DNA from: Halicephalobus mephisto | Lineage: Eukaryota > Nematoda > Chromadorea > Rhabditida > Panagrolaimidae | Assembly: GCA_009193035.1 (NCBI GenBank) | Contig: SWDT01000127.1 | Location: forward strand, 1 to 64,000 | Length of the DNA: 64,000 nucleotides | Reading direction: 5' to 3' | In this document: piece by piece, positions 42,253 through 54,265 of the stretch | Position numbering within the stretch: the first letter of the stretch is position 1 | Layout of the letters: every line of letters starts with the position of its first letter | Translations under genes and position numbers: made by a program | The notes under the pieces: model-generated | What the model was told of the DNA's origin: nothing | Database searches by the model: none | Seen by the model: the letters and a program-made list of their open reading frames with translations, nothing else

Positions 42253-42819
42253 GATGATTGAAATTATTCAAGCAAATTCACTAAAAATTAAATTAAAAAT
42301 AAATTTAGAAAAAATAAAACTATTTAAATTTTTTAAAAATTAATTTTTAAAGTTTTTTATAACTAAAAATTCAGATCAAAATTGTATTATTTTTTTTTTA
42401 TTTTTGAAATTATTTAATTTAAAAATTGGATTTTCATTTCCGAATTATTTTTACGAAACTTACCTAAAATTCCGAATTTTCAACTCATTAAGTCCTTAAT
42501 TACAGTATCGATTAAAATAATTTTAAAAAAATTTAAAAATTTTCGAAAATTTAAAAAAAAATTTTTATTGTAAAAATGAATGAATACAAATTTTCACCAT
42601 TACTGTATCCATTCAGAGGTCATTAAGGGGTTTCTAAACGAGTGCTTTTCTGCTTCATTCTGTTCCAAAATTCGTGGAGACTCATTTCGGCTTTTACGAC
42701 ACCTCGGCTCTTCCTGATGAGAAGGCTTAATTTTTTGAGTCTCGTCAAATTTCGCCATTGGCCGTTTTGATGACTTCAATGTTTTTCAAAAACGTTATCA
42801 AATCATAAATTCTTTTTAA
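42253..42819. other. 3' flank of the DM-domain gene, no gene
   Basis: AT-rich, then a GC-richer non-repetitive piece at 42610-42780 (GGAGACTCATTTCGGCTTTT). Confidence 0.35.
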
Positions 42820-43260
42820 AAAAATTTTCTTTGAATTTTACTTTATAAAGAAAATTATAAATTTTAAATTCACTTAAAAATAACTTTTTTAAAATTTATT
42901 TTATATAAAAAATATTTCTAAAAATTACATATTTTTAATTTTAATGATGTTTAAAAATAACTTTTTTTAAATTATAAATTATAAATTTATTTAAAAATAA
43001 CTTTTTTAAAATTTATTTTATATAAAAAATACTTTTTAAAAATTTCATATTTTTAGTTTTAATGATGTTTAAAAATAACTTTTTTAAAATTATAAATTTT
43101 AAATTAATTTAAAAATAACTTTTTTAAAATTTATTTTATATAAAAAATATTTTTTTAAGATTATATATTTTTAGTTTTTAATTAATTTAAAAATAACTTT
43201 TTTTAAATTTATTTTATATAAAAAATACTTTTTAAAAATTATATATTTTTAGTTTTTAAT
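42820..43260. repeat. Tandem array of about 105-120 bp
   Basis: TTAAAAATAACTTTTTTAAA, ATTTATTTTATATAAAAAAT and TACATATTTTTAGTTTTAAT recur in order four times or so. Confidence 0.65.
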
Positions 43261-43480
43261 TTTAAACGGTGTTTGAAAATAACTTTTTTGAATCAAGTTT
43301 CCGCTTGATTTCGCAACTAATCGAATTATGGAAAATTTTTGGATCGAAAATTGATCTGCTTTGACATTTTTTCAAAGTTGCGCAACTTTTAGGATTGACC
43401 ATAATGAACGAAACATGATATTCCAAAAATCGATCAAACTTTATTTTTTATAAAAAACTGAAATTCATTCTTGATTTAAT
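43261..43480. other. Spacer, no gene
   Basis: A non-repetitive piece with AAGTTTCCGCTTGATTTCGC and ATTGACCATAATGAACGAAA. Nothing recognised. Confidence 0.3.
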
Positions 43481-43830
43481 TCTTTTTCATTAAATTTCTA
43501 CTTTTTTCACATTTTTATAAAAATAATTTTGATTTTTTAATTTTTTATATAAAATAATTTTGATTTTTTAATTTTTTATATAAAATAATTTTGATTTTTT
43601 TTATTTTTTACAAAAAAATAATTTTTATTTTTCTTATTTTTTACAAAAAAGTAATTTTTATTTTTTATATAAAATAATTTTTATTTTTAATTTTTTACGG
43701 AAATAATTTTTATTTTTCTTATTTTTTACAAAAAAGTAATTTTAATTTTTTATATAAAATAATTTTTATTTTTAATTTTTTACGGAAATAATTTTAATTT
43801 TTCTTATTTTTTTGTTTTTAATAAATTTCA
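43480..43830. repeat. AT array, about 30-bp units
   Basis: TATAAAATAATTTTGATTTT and TTACAAAAAAGTAATTTTTA alternate about ten times. Confidence 0.6.
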
Positions 43831-43959
43831 AACTCCTTAGGCGTGACAGAATCGGAATAAAGATAATTGTTAATTATTTTCGAAGAAATAAAATTAATAT
43901 TTTTTTGAAATGTCTGATTTCGTAATGCTAGAAGACGTCTCAAAAAAGTCCAAATTTAA

Positions 43960-44780
43960 AATTTTTCTAATTTATTAAATAATTAATAAAATTTTTCTAA
44001 TTTATTAAATAATTAATAAAATTTGATAATTATTTTTTTAAGTTTATACAGATTTAAAATTTTCTTTTATATAAAAAATAATAAAATTAAACATGATTTT
44101 GAAAGAAAATTAAACAATAAAAAAATTTTTGTTTTACGTCATGTAGTTGCCACTTGAGTTTTGGCGTTTTGTTCCGAAGTTCAATTTACTGATTTTTACA
44201 AATGCAAGATTTTATTTTTTAAAAAACTTAACTTTTAATTTTTTTTAATTTTTTGATTTTAAATAATCTTAGTTTTTTTAATTTAATAAAAAATTAAAAA
44301 ATATATGAATTTTATATTTAAAAACTTTACTTTTTAAAATAATACATATTTTATAAAATTTAAAATTTATTTTTTAAAAAAAAATTAATTTAAATTTTTT
44401 GATTTTAAATAATCTTGGTTTTTTTTAACTTAGTAAAAAAAAATACATGAATTTTATATTTAAAAACTTTACTTTTTAAAATAGTACATATTTTATAAAA
44501 TTTAAAATTTATTTTTTTTAAAAACTTAATTTTAAAATTTTATATTATTTTTCGATCTTAAATAATCTTAGTTTTTTTAATTTAATAAAAAATAAATGAA
44601 TTTTATGTTTCAAAACTTTACTTTTTAAAATAATACATATTTTATAAAATTTAAAATTTATTTTTTTAAGAAAATTAATTTTTAATTTTTTATAAATAAT
44701 ATTAATATTTTTTAAATTTCAAATTAGCGAAATTTATTTTTAAATAATTACTTAAAATTTTACTTTTTGGTGTTTTACAA
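43960..44780. repeat. Tandem array of about 150-170 bp units
   Basis: AAAACTTTACTTTTTAAAAT, then AATACATATTTTATAAAATT, recur near 44325, 44470 and 44615, separated by TGATTTTAAATAATCTTRGT. Confidence 0.65.
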
Positions 44781-44799
44781 AATTTTACTTTTTAATAAT

Positions 44800-45220
44800 T
44801 TTAGTTATTCTTCGAGAATTGATGAAATGGGTTACATTTTATTTCCTTGGTTACTTTTGAAAAAATTATTATCCATCTCAAGCCGCTAAAATGACGGATC
44901 TCATCAGCTGTCAATTCGTTTGAGATCCTAAATTCATAACTTACTCAACTTTCATTTTCTCTTCCGGACAAACCAACTAAGTAACGAGATTTGTTATTTT
45001 CATTTTTATAAAAATAGAACAAAAGTCAAAAAGTATTGTTTGTTTTATCCTTGTTGCGTGCAAAGTTCCGCATCCTCCGGCTTCCCTCTAAATTGCGGCT
45101 TTAATTAATAATATTCCACGAGAATGCCAATTTCGGACATTTCTTCGTGGACTAGCCCTTTTATTAATTCAGCCAACCGAGGACATGTCACTCAAGGAAG
45201 TTTTCTGTTAAGATAATTCA
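44800..45220. promoter_or_regulatory. Non-repetitive GC-richer island, possible enhancer
   Basis: A 400-bp piece (CCATCTCAAGCCGCTAAAAT; TTCCGCATCCTCCGGCTTCC; GCCAACCGAGGACATGTCAC) inside 9 kb of repeats. It has no open frame of note and contains TTAATTAAT homeodomain-like sites. Possibly control DNA for the Frizzled gene; inference only. Confidence 0.3.
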
Positions 45221-45439
45221 TAAAAAACTATATTTCGAAATTTCCAAATATAAAGATAAAAATTTTTGAAATCTTTCAAAATCTAAAATAATTTTAAAAA
45301 ACTATTTTTTAAGTTTCTAGAAATCTGTCTCAAAACCATTTTGTAAAAAATTTACTTTTTTTAATTTTTATATTTATCAAACTGAAATTTTATTAAAACT
45401 TAAAATCTTCAAAATCAAGAAAAAATTTTGGGAACTATT

Positions 45440-45860
45440 TTAAATAAATTCCAAAAATGATTTAAAAATTCGTGTCGGGATCATTTCGTGAAATTTTATT
45501 TTCAGTTTTTATAATAATATAATTTTAAGATCAATATTAAATCTAAAATTTGAAAATTCCAAAAGTGGTTTAAAAATTCGTGTCGAGACCATTTCGTGAA
45601 ATTTTATTTTTAGTTTTTATAATAATATAATTTTAAAATCAATATTTAAAATTTTAAAATTCCAAAAATGGTTTAAAAATTCGTGTCGGGACCATTTTAT
45701 ATCAAATTTTATTTTCAGTTTTTATAATAATATAATTTTAAGATCAATATTAAATCTAAAATTTGAAAATTCCAAAAATGATTTAAAAATTCGTGTCGGG
45801 ACCATTTTATATCAAATTTTATTTTCAAGCTTCTACAGTACTTTTTTTAGAACTATCATA
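45440..45860. repeat. Four tandem units of about 105-110 bp carrying the dispersed motif
   Basis: TTTAAAAATTCGTGTCGGGA and CCATTTCGTGAAATTTTATT recur near 45466, 45574, 45677 and 45784, followed by TTTTTATAATAATATAATTT. Confidence 0.75.
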
Positions 45861-45899
45861 TGAAATCTTAATTTCCAGATATTCGTGTCGGGATAATTC

Positions 45900-46400
45900 T
45901 TACATTAATATTCATTTCTATTTTCTACAATATTATTGCAAAAATTCTTGATAAGTACTGAATTCCCCAATTTTCGAACCAGTTGTCCTTGCAATTTTCG
46001 CGCAAATAGACAAAACTCTCCAATTCAAATAAAGCTCGTTACCCCGACATGTCTGAATTGCTGTTGTTGGCAAACCGAAAATCCAGAAAAGAGCATAACT
46101 GCATTAGGACTGGTGCCTAATTGTTAATTGCGGAAAACCAATGACGAAAACTGCGCGAAACTGGTCCATTTTCGGCGACACCTTAAATTGCTCTCGTTTG
46201 AGGCTTTTACAAGTGCAATCTGTCGTGAATAATTAACAACTGTTTCGAAGGATATTTCTCACTTTGTAGTTCCTTGTTTTTAAAGACAGCCGCTCTGGTT
46301 CATCATATTGATGAGTTGGGGACAGTTTGTCCTTCATTTTGACATCATTTGCGGTCAATTGTCGATTATCTTGTTTCAGGGAAGATTCTGTAAACAAGAG
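45900..46400. promoter_or_regulatory. Non-repetitive GC-richer island, possible enhancer
   Basis: Holds CCCCAATTTTCGAACCAGTT, TTACCCCGACATGTCTGAAT and GACATCATTTGCGGTCAATT. A 63-codon frame at 45936 has no splice or domain support. Role inferred from contrast with its surroundings. Confidence 0.3.
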
Positions 46401-46420
46401 TAATAAAGTATAAAAAAGTA

Positions 46421-46560
46421 AAAAAACGATCTCTCGGAAAGTGGTGCGGTCTCATCTCGCTAAAATCAGAGGAAAGTTTTCGCTCATTGAGATTCGATCC
46501 TTTGGATCCCGGCGCGCGAGTCGGAAATTACTCCACTGCGCCATTTAAACTAAAGACGCC
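46421..46560 (-). ncRNA. tRNA-like Pol III unit (tRNA pseudogene or SINE head)
   Basis: On the minus strand there is an A box, TGGCGCAGTGG (46533-46543), a B-box-like GGATCGAATCTC (46489-46500) 32 bp further on, and a T-run at 46428-46421 that could stop Pol III. The stem TTTCCGACTCGCGCGCCGGG resembles an anticodon arm, but the acceptor arms do not pair well. About 60 bp of other sequence lies between the B box and the T-run. I found no target duplication. Confidence 0.4.
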
Positions 46561-47960
46561 GAGTCTCTTGACTTTACTTTTATTTTTTATACTTTTTTAT
46601 TATTTTATTTATTTTTCCAAAACTTTCAAATTTGGCGGATTTCCGAATATAATTCAATTTTCTTTCCGAACTGGAAAGCATAATCTGTGCGCATTCAGTC
46701 AGACTCTAGCTTGTTTCATAAAACTTTCATCGCCGCTGGCATTTTCCGAATTTGGCACTTGACCACTGGACAGATGGACTAGATTATATTTTGATAACTT
46801 GCCAAATCCCATTCTTGTTTTGCTAAAAGAACAAATTCTCCAAGAGACCGTAATCACCCACAGTCAGCGGGGAGTCTACCTGCTGTTGTTCATTGTTTGG
46901 AGATGGCCACCTGCTTTCAGAGTTTCTCCCCGAGGGAACAATGTTCTTGACAGGTCGAGATTCTCTCGCATGAGCAGACAAATTTACCTTGGCCTTATTA
47001 TTACCAATATTTCTCCGAAAAATGCCAGAACGCAACAAATGTCGATTCCGGTTGATTGACCACGAGGAAACTTCGGTCATCTTTTTCTGAAATTGTAGGT
47101 TCATTACGAAGGCTATAGATCCCTTTCATGACCAATATACCGGAAAACTAGAAGGAAAAGTGTTTCATTCCGCTTTTGTCCATTTGTTTATTTCTAGTTC
47201 GGCCTTCTGCTCAGGTGGTTAATAACTCCGGGGTTTATTCAGAGTCTGTTAATCCCTGTCAAAGCTTAGAAACTAAGAATTTTCGCCTTGGCAGTTGGTG
47301 AAGCTTCGGCCAATTTTAGTTTTTTTGAAAATGGATATTTCGTAATTTTCCTCGTTCCTCCAGAAATAGATAAAATTAAACATAATTAAAAAATTTTATT
47401 TCAGAAATTTTTTAAAATCTAAATTTTATTTTTTTAATTCCAAAATTAAAATTAATTTTTAATCAATTTTTAATTTTTTTTAAATTTAAGAATTTTTTTT
47501 AAATTTTCGGAAATTTATTTTTTTAAATTTTAAATTAAAATAATTTTTATTTAAATTTATTTTTTTTCTATGATCAATAATTTTTTAAAAATAATAAATA
47601 TTTTTTTTTATAAAAAGTTCAATTTTCTGAAAATTCCAAATTTACGCGAAAAATCGGAAAATTTATTTTATATTTTTAGGCCTCTAGGGCACCAATTTTA
47701 GCAGCGGATTTTTAGATCTTGTTGTTGATAAATAAATCATTACGAAATAGTCTCAACACGAAATTAAAATCCGTCCAATGTTTTCTGAATTTGGAATGTT
47801 AAAAAATAAATTTTTATAAAAATAAAATATTTTAAAATTTAGTTAATTTTTACCATTCGATCGAAAAATTACTGTATTTATGATTTTTAGTACTGTATTT
47901 GATCGATTTTTTATTAAAAATAAATTTTTATTTTTGTTAATTAAAAATATTTTTTCTTTA
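46561..47960. other. Intergenic, GC-richer then AT-rich, no supported gene
   Basis: 46620-47340 is non-repetitive and fairly GC-rich, with overlapping short frames on both strands that lack domains or splice sites; perhaps regulatory. 47390-47660 is AT-rich repeats. Confidence 0.35.
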
Positions 47961-47964
47961 AAAA

Positions 47965-48549
47965 GTGAAAATTTTTGGAATTTTTTCATTTAGATTTTTT
48001 TTTGTTATTTTTAATCTTGTCAACTTACTTGTTTCCGACACCTCGGATCGTCACCCCGAGTACCTTCGTTCCTGTCCGGCACCCCACTCGGGACACCTTG
48101 TTCAAAGGTCAAGACTCGAGATCCAACTCTTCCATGTTTTCAAGTACCCTGGCCATGTGCAAAAACATGTGTTATTTACTTGTTCCTTCCCAGGTCAATC
48201 AACTCGAGTCCAGAAGACCCGCCTTCCATTGTTCTTGTCCATCTGCGGCTTACAAGGATAATGGAACAAAGTACTAATTGGAGGCTTCCTCATTTTTCCA
48301 AATGTCTCAGATTTGTTTTTCGCGATTACGAAAAACGATCGGTTTCTGAATAATTACGGTGTAAATTCGTGCTGGGACTTCAAGCGGTCGTTTTCCGGAA
48401 GTCAATGGACTTTCGAAATCACCCTAATCCTAATTCCATCGAGGACTTAAAACTTAAATTAATTTTTTATAAATGTTTTCTGGATTCTAGGAATCTGAAA
48501 TTCATCAATGAAATGGATTTTTAAAGTAGTTTTAGGTGTCTGGAAAAGA
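47965..48549. other. Intergenic island, no supported gene
   Basis: Two overlapping 98-100 codon frames (47965-48277) start in T-rich DNA, share no domain and have no good donor sites, so I do not call a gene. The block 48040-48260 is non-repetitive. Confidence 0.3.
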
Positions 48550-48940
48550 ATCAGGGCTATACACAAAAAAGTATAACTTTTGGCGCAGTAATACATGGAA
48601 TTCATCACTATTAAGTTTTATTTTTTATCACAAATTTTATATATTCACAAAAATCTGACTTTTTGTTACATTTCGCAATTATTACAGAGCCAAAAGTTAC
48701 TTTTATATATATATAGACTTTGGATAGTGACTAGAAAGCCCTGATTTGGGTTCGAAATAGACACTATCCAGTCTCTACAGATGAAAAACATAACTTTTGG
48801 CTGAATAATAATTGCAAATCATCAGTATTAAGTTTTATTTTTCGTCACAAATTTTAAATATTCACAAAAATGTAACGTTTTTGTTACATTTCGTAATTAT
48901 TACGAGACCAAAAATTACGCTTTTCCGTGCACAGATTACC
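48550..48940 (-). repeat. Composite repeat unit, inverted copy of part of 12292-12885
   Basis: Two ACACAAAAAAG-family modules (about 48553-48712 and 48778-48938) flank the linker GGATAGTGACTAGAAAGCCC, TGATTTGGGTTCGAAATAGA, CACTATCCAGTCTCTA, which is the reverse complement of the linker at 12448-12510. The flanking TATATATATA joint is also shared. Confidence 0.7.
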
Positions 48941-49620
48941 CAGTAACTACTTATAAACAGAGATTTCAGGACTTTTCGGATAACTTTATTCTAAAATAAA
49001 AAACTTATATTTTATAAAAATCCACGTTGTTAAATTTGATTTTGAAAATACTTAAAAACCACAAGTTTTATTTTTTCTGAATTTTCTAAATTATTTATTT
49101 TTATATAATTTTAAAAATCCGATATTACTGTAGATATTTTTTTCTCATTTTAATCAAAGTACAGTATTTTAGGAAATTTTTAAAATTTTAAAATTTTTTT
49201 ATCAATTGTAACATTTTTTATTTTCGAATTTTTGTCCATGAATCCAGAATGACTTTTTGGGATTTTTCATGGATTTTGTTCATTTTTTATTCCACGCATC
49301 TACTCCGACCCCAGTCCCTCATTAGCAGATTTTCTTTATCCCCTCTCGACAGTACCCTCAAAGCCAGATTTTACTTATGACAAAACCTGTCACTCTTTTT
49401 GACTTAGTTTTTGTCCCTAACGTCTGTTTCAGACAGGTCCCTAACCAAACAAACACTCCAAATTTAGTATTGTTGACCAGGTTTACCTGTTCTTTTTATT
49501 CGTGAACAACCAAGTCTGTGTACTTTTCGGCCTCGCTTCCGTTCGCGCCATTGTTAGAGGAGATACTTGAATGTTTAGCTGCTAAAAGTAACATTGAAGT
49601 CGATCAGTGTCAAGGCCCAA
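48941..49620. other. Spacer with a GC-richer island, no gene
   Basis: 49290-49620 is non-repetitive (CTACTCCGACCCCAGTCCCT; CAGACAGGTCCCTAACCAAA) and is the closest such island but one to the Frizzled gene. Confidence 0.35.
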
Positions 49621-49624
49621 GGTA

Positions 49625-49920
49625 GTCAACATCGAAATCTGCACTTTGCTTGCAGCATTTCGATAGATTAGTCGATATTTTTATATTTATATTTATAAAA
49701 CCTTTTAAACAAAAATTAAATCTGCAGTTTGCTTGCAGCATTTTCGCAGATTAGTCGATATTTTTACATTTATATTTATAAAAACTTCTAAACAAAAATT
49801 AAATCTGCACTTTGCTTGCAGCATTTCGATAGACTAGTCAATATTTTTATATTTATATTTATAAAAATTTCTAAACAAAAATTAAATCTGCACTTTGCTT
49901 GCAGCATTTAGACAATTTGA
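49625..49920. repeat. Four tandem units of about 84 bp
   Basis: AAATCTGCACTTTGCTTGCA, GCATTTCGATAGATTAGTCG and TTTTATATTTATATTTATAA recur near 49637, 49720, 49799 and 49884. Each unit contains a TTTGCTTGCAG tract that looks like a splice acceptor. Confidence 0.75.
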
Positions 49921-50890
49921 TCTGTTCAATTAATGCGTAAAATTTAATTTTAATGTGGAGTATTTTATAAATTTTAACATAGATATTTTCAAGACTACTT
50001 TGTTCCTGAAAAATTTTTGGGGTTTTATGTTGGATCAGATTTCGCGTTCTCTGACTTCTTTTCAAATCCCCCGCTGGAGGTTAACCGATACTTTTTGTCT
50101 CTTTAAACTTTGGGCAGTTTTCTGGATAAAGATGTTGACGAAAAAGATTTCTCTGGATTGTGGTAGTGGCCAAGAGGAATTTTATTTAAAAATTTAACTA
50201 ATTCGTCGAAAATAAGTTTCAAATTATTTTATAAATAAAATATAATTTTTTATAATTCAAATTTAACTTTTTATAAAATAATTTTTTTTATAAAATTTAA
50301 CTTTTTATAAAATTTAATTTTTTTTATAAAATATAATTTTTTATAAAATATAATTTTTTATAAATTATTAAATCAGCTGATTTTTGTCTTTTGTGATGTA
50401 CGGTAAATAATTGTTTTTATTTTTGACCATATATGAAATTTAAAAATTTAATGTTGACTAAAATCGTTCGAGATGAGTTGGTGAATGTTCGAAAACATTC
50501 TTCTCGAGAGTTTGACTCATGGTGAAGAATCAGTTGTGATTCGAAAATTTTTCAACTGTTCAAAAAACAAATCTAATACGATTTAAAATACCTTGAAAAT
50601 TCAGATTTATTAAGTATTTTGAAATTTCATTTTAATTTTTTAAAATTTTTAAAATTAATCATATTTAAAATTTACGGAATTTTATAATTAGCTACATACC
50701 GAGATCGTCCTGGTCGTGCTTTGAACTCCAGTGTTTTCTAAAATATTTGACAAAATTTTCCCCAAGTATCACTTTCGCCTGATATCGGCAAACAAAGCTT
50801 TCTATTTTTCCGACTCGTATCCACTTATCCCTCTCAATCAATCGTCTCAAAAATCAGTCGATCTTTTCCGTGAAAAAATTAATAAAATTT
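49921..50890. promoter_or_regulatory. Upstream region of the Frizzled gene
   Basis: An 80-codon frame at 49955 has no support. 50220-50370 is TTTTTTATAAAATATAATT repeats. 50450-50560 and 50690-50880 are GC-richer, next to the start. No gene. Confidence 0.35.
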
Positions 50891-50896
50891 AAAAAT

Positions 50897-50905
50897 GATT
50901 TCCAG
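50897..50905 (+). promoter_or_regulatory. Possible trans-splice acceptor of the Frizzled gene
   Basis: GATTTCCAG lies 49 bases before the ATG at 50955 and would remove the in-frame ATG at 50895, leaving the signal-peptide start. Confidence 0.4.
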
Positions 50906-50954
50906 GTCGAATCAAACTACAACTTTCTACTCAGGACACACGGGTAATTTCAAA

Positions 50955-53442
50955 ATGTCGTTGCTTTTTGGATTCTTTATTATGTTGATCGTCGTTAGTC
51001 CAGCTCAAGGATCTAGCAAGAGGAAGTGTGAGCCCATCACTATCCCACTATGTAAAGGAATAGGATATAACATGACTAGTTATCCCAATAGCTACGGTCA
51101 CGAGGGCCAAGATGAAGCAGGACTGGAAGTTCATCAATTCTATCCTCTTGTAGAGGTGGGTTTTTAAACTGGAAAAATTTACTGTTTTTATATCAGTGAT
51201 TTTCGCATCATTTCGATGTTAATTTACTTTTAGGAAGAAATTCTAAAACTTATTAGTGACATTTTGGGCAAAACTGAAGTAATTTTAAAAAGTTCCCGAA
51301 ATTATTAGGAAATGTTCCAATTAAAAATAATAGAAAATAATTTCGTTATTTAAAAAACATTGAATAATACAAGCAAAATCAGAAAATTAGGATCAAACTT
51401 CCTTCGTAATTTCGCAACAAAATGTTCGCGCGTCAATTTTTCGTGTCGGGAGTTTTGCAATGTGAAAGAGAAACTAACCGATTCACAGCGGAAAAACATT
51501 CAACGGCACCCGTTTTGACTTCCAGTAGTCCAGTGCGCGCCAGACCTATCTCTTGAGGTATTATTCTAACGGGGAAAAACTGTCCACCAATCAAAACTAG
51601 TTTTTTCAGGTGAGAAAACATATCGAGAGGAAAACTCGGCATGTGCAAGACCAGAGAGAGTCGAAGCGCGCGCTATTTTGAAGCACTTTTATCCTAAAAT
51701 TTTAAAAACAATAAAAAATAAATAAAAAGTGATTTTTTAAAATCAATTGTTTATAGGTCGGATGTTACAAGCATTTGAAGTTCTTCCTATGTTCGATGTA
51801 CACTCCTATCTGCCAAGATAACTACGACAAGTCGGTGATGCCATGTCGGGAAGTCTGTCTAGACGCCCGGAAGCGGTGTGCTCCCTTGATGCAGCAGTAC
51901 GGTTTCAAGTGGCCTGAGGCTCTTTCGTGTGATCCTCTTCCGACCGCCGTCGACCAAGCAACAACAGGGGAAATCTGTGCCGCTCCTCCAGATGCCATCG
52001 AGGAATCTACAGAAAAAATTCAAGAAAAATTCCATGGAAAGAAAAAAGAAAAAATCACAAACTTTTATCCTGAAACGAAAGAATACAGTATGGAAGAAGG
52101 ATATCCAGAAATCGGAATAGACGTCCCCAACTCCCAATGCCAATGCCATTGCGCCAAACCCTTCCACGTCACTGCCAATTCAGATAACAAAGTTCTGAAT
52201 GTTTCCAATTGTGCCTATTCTTGCCGAAGTCCAGCTTTAATAAGGAAAATCGACCAGCAATTCATGGACACTTGGATCTCAGTGTGGTCCGGAACTTGCC
52301 TCTTCTTGTCCCTGTTTACTGTATTCACCTTCCTGATCGAGATGCAGAGATTCCCCTACCCCGAAAGACCCATCTTCTATCTTGCCCTCTGTCAAGCCAT
52401 GGTCGCCGCGGGATTCCTCTCCAGAGTCTACTTCGGTCAGTCCTCTGTGGCTTGTGATGGAGAAATTCTAAAAACCGGTACTTCATCCAACGGTGGATCT
52501 TGTTTGTTAACATTCGTCCTGATTTATTACTTCGGAATGGCAGCTTCTACATGGTGGGTGGTATTGGCCCTCACTTGGGTTCTTGCCGCTGTTCCAAATT
52601 GGTCTACAGAATGGATCGCCAAGTATTCGACATATTTCCATTTGTTCGCTTGGACCCTTCCGGCGATCAAGACCTGTCTTGTCGTGGCATTCAAGGCCAT
52701 CGACGGAGACCCTCTTTCCGGCATCTGTTACGTAGGAAATACCAATGTTGAGAACCTCCGATATTTTGTCCTTTATCCATTATTGATCTATTTCGTCATC
52801 GGATTCACTTTTCTGCTTATTGGATTCCACAATCTTTGGAGCATCAGAAACAGCCTCAAGAAATCACACCCTCAAGTCGAAAGAACTTCGAAGTTGACTC
52901 AGTTAATGTCTAAAATCGGCATTTTCTCTTTTTTGTACACTTTGCCGGCGATTTTCGTAATTTTGGCCTTGTTTTACGAGCAACACTACCGACCCATGTG
53001 GGAACAGAGCCAGTTATGTCCTTGTTTCCCCCAGATCAAGGAAAACAGAGACACTTCCACCATCCTCTCTTTGATCAAAACAGCTTCTATGTTGATTGTC
53101 GGATGGACATCTGGAGTTTGGGTCTTCTCAGGAAAAACAATTCAATCATGGAAAAACTTTTTTTGTTGTTGTTGTGTCAGAAACACCCATCAACCATTAA
53201 GAAATCACAATTACCAATTATCCCACGATGGGATCCCCTACATGCAGGCCAGTACCGACATCAATACGATGAACCGGGGCTACCATATCCCCCACAGCAA
53301 CGGAACTTCGCCGTTGAGTAAATTCAACCAAAACGATTTACTTTTCGCAAATCACGACTGTATGAGTCCCCTCATGTACGGAGGAGGAACCCTGAAGCAC
53401 TGTGCCCCTATCAGAGGAGGAGTACTCCCAGAGGACGTCTAA
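50955..53442 (+). CDS. cfz-2: Frizzled-type Wnt receptor
   Basis: Model: 50955-51155 and 51757-53442, 628 residues, phase 0. Residues 1-19 are a signal peptide. The cysteine-rich Wnt-binding domain follows (about 24-140) with ten cysteines and the conserved GYNMTSYPN glycosylation block, split by the intron at [20 protein letters not shown] Lys/Glu-rich linker of about 60 residues precedes seven transmembrane helices. Just after the last helix, KTIQSW matches the KTxxxW motif that binds the PDZ domain of Dishevelled. The cytoplasmic tail has a Cys cluster (FFCCCCVRN) and no clear PDZ-binding end. The protein passes Wnt signals for cell polarity and migration. The start at 50955 was chosen because it begins the signal peptide; ATG 50895 is in frame. 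AATAAA at 53612-53617. The family is certain; cfz-2 rather than mom-5, mig-1 or lin-17 is a recollection-based guess. Confidence 0.85.
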
Positions 53443-53617
53443 AGGAGAAAAAACTTAATCAAATTCAAATAGATCTCATGAAACGTGTTATTATTTGTAT
53501 TTAATCCTGACGTTTGTTTTCACTTTTGCCTGTTCTCGAGCTTTTTCGTTAGGCTTTGATGAGCTTTACTTTGTGCAATGATTGGATTCCAACGATCCTA
53601 TGTAAAATTATAATAAA

Positions 53618-54265
53618 AAAGTAAAATAATTAAAAATGAAACTAAACACAACCAAGATATTAAAAATTGAAAAATTTTGGATTTTTTGTAAATTGTTCAT
53701 AAGGTAAAAAAACTTCAAAATTCTTTTTTATCTGTCAATCTTCCTTCTTTGCCTTCAGTTAACAGATAACTAATAAGCTATCTAGGATCGACACGACTCA
53801 TCTAAGAATATTTAAATCCGAATTTTTTTATTCCATAGTGATTCTTTCGTTCCTATATTTGGATTCGTACTTTTTTAGCATTTGTATTTTCCATAAAGAT
53901 CCAGAATTCATACAGTAGCTAGGAAACTATCTAAAATTAACGCTATTTAACCAAAAATATTCAAACTAAAACTTTTTTCAATCAAATATATCCTCAATAA
54001 TCTCTTATTAAATTTATATATCCAATTATGTTGGTGTTTGTGACAAAGAACTACACATGAAGGTGAATGTATTAAAAAATCAAATACCTTAATGAACTAA
54101 AATCGCCAATTTACTCAGATCAAGTTTGATATCAATTCATGATAATTATATTTTTGCAGAGTTTCCGATTTTTCGAAATCTTCAATCTTGAACCCGTTCG
54201 GCCTGGATTTGAGCTTCTTAATTGTCGAATTTGGGTTCAAAAATCGAGGAAATTGATTTTAAATC
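53618..54265. other. Spacer, no gene
   Basis: AT-rich with TAGCTAGGAAACTATCTAAAAT near 53916. Nothing recognised. Confidence 0.4.

Noticed and set aside
47965..48277. Two overlapping 98-100 codon frames
   Set aside because: They overlap in different frames, begin in T-rich DNA, and neither shows a domain or donor site.
51859..52167. 102-codon minus-strand frame over the Frizzled exon
   Set aside because: Shadow of the Frizzled coding frame.
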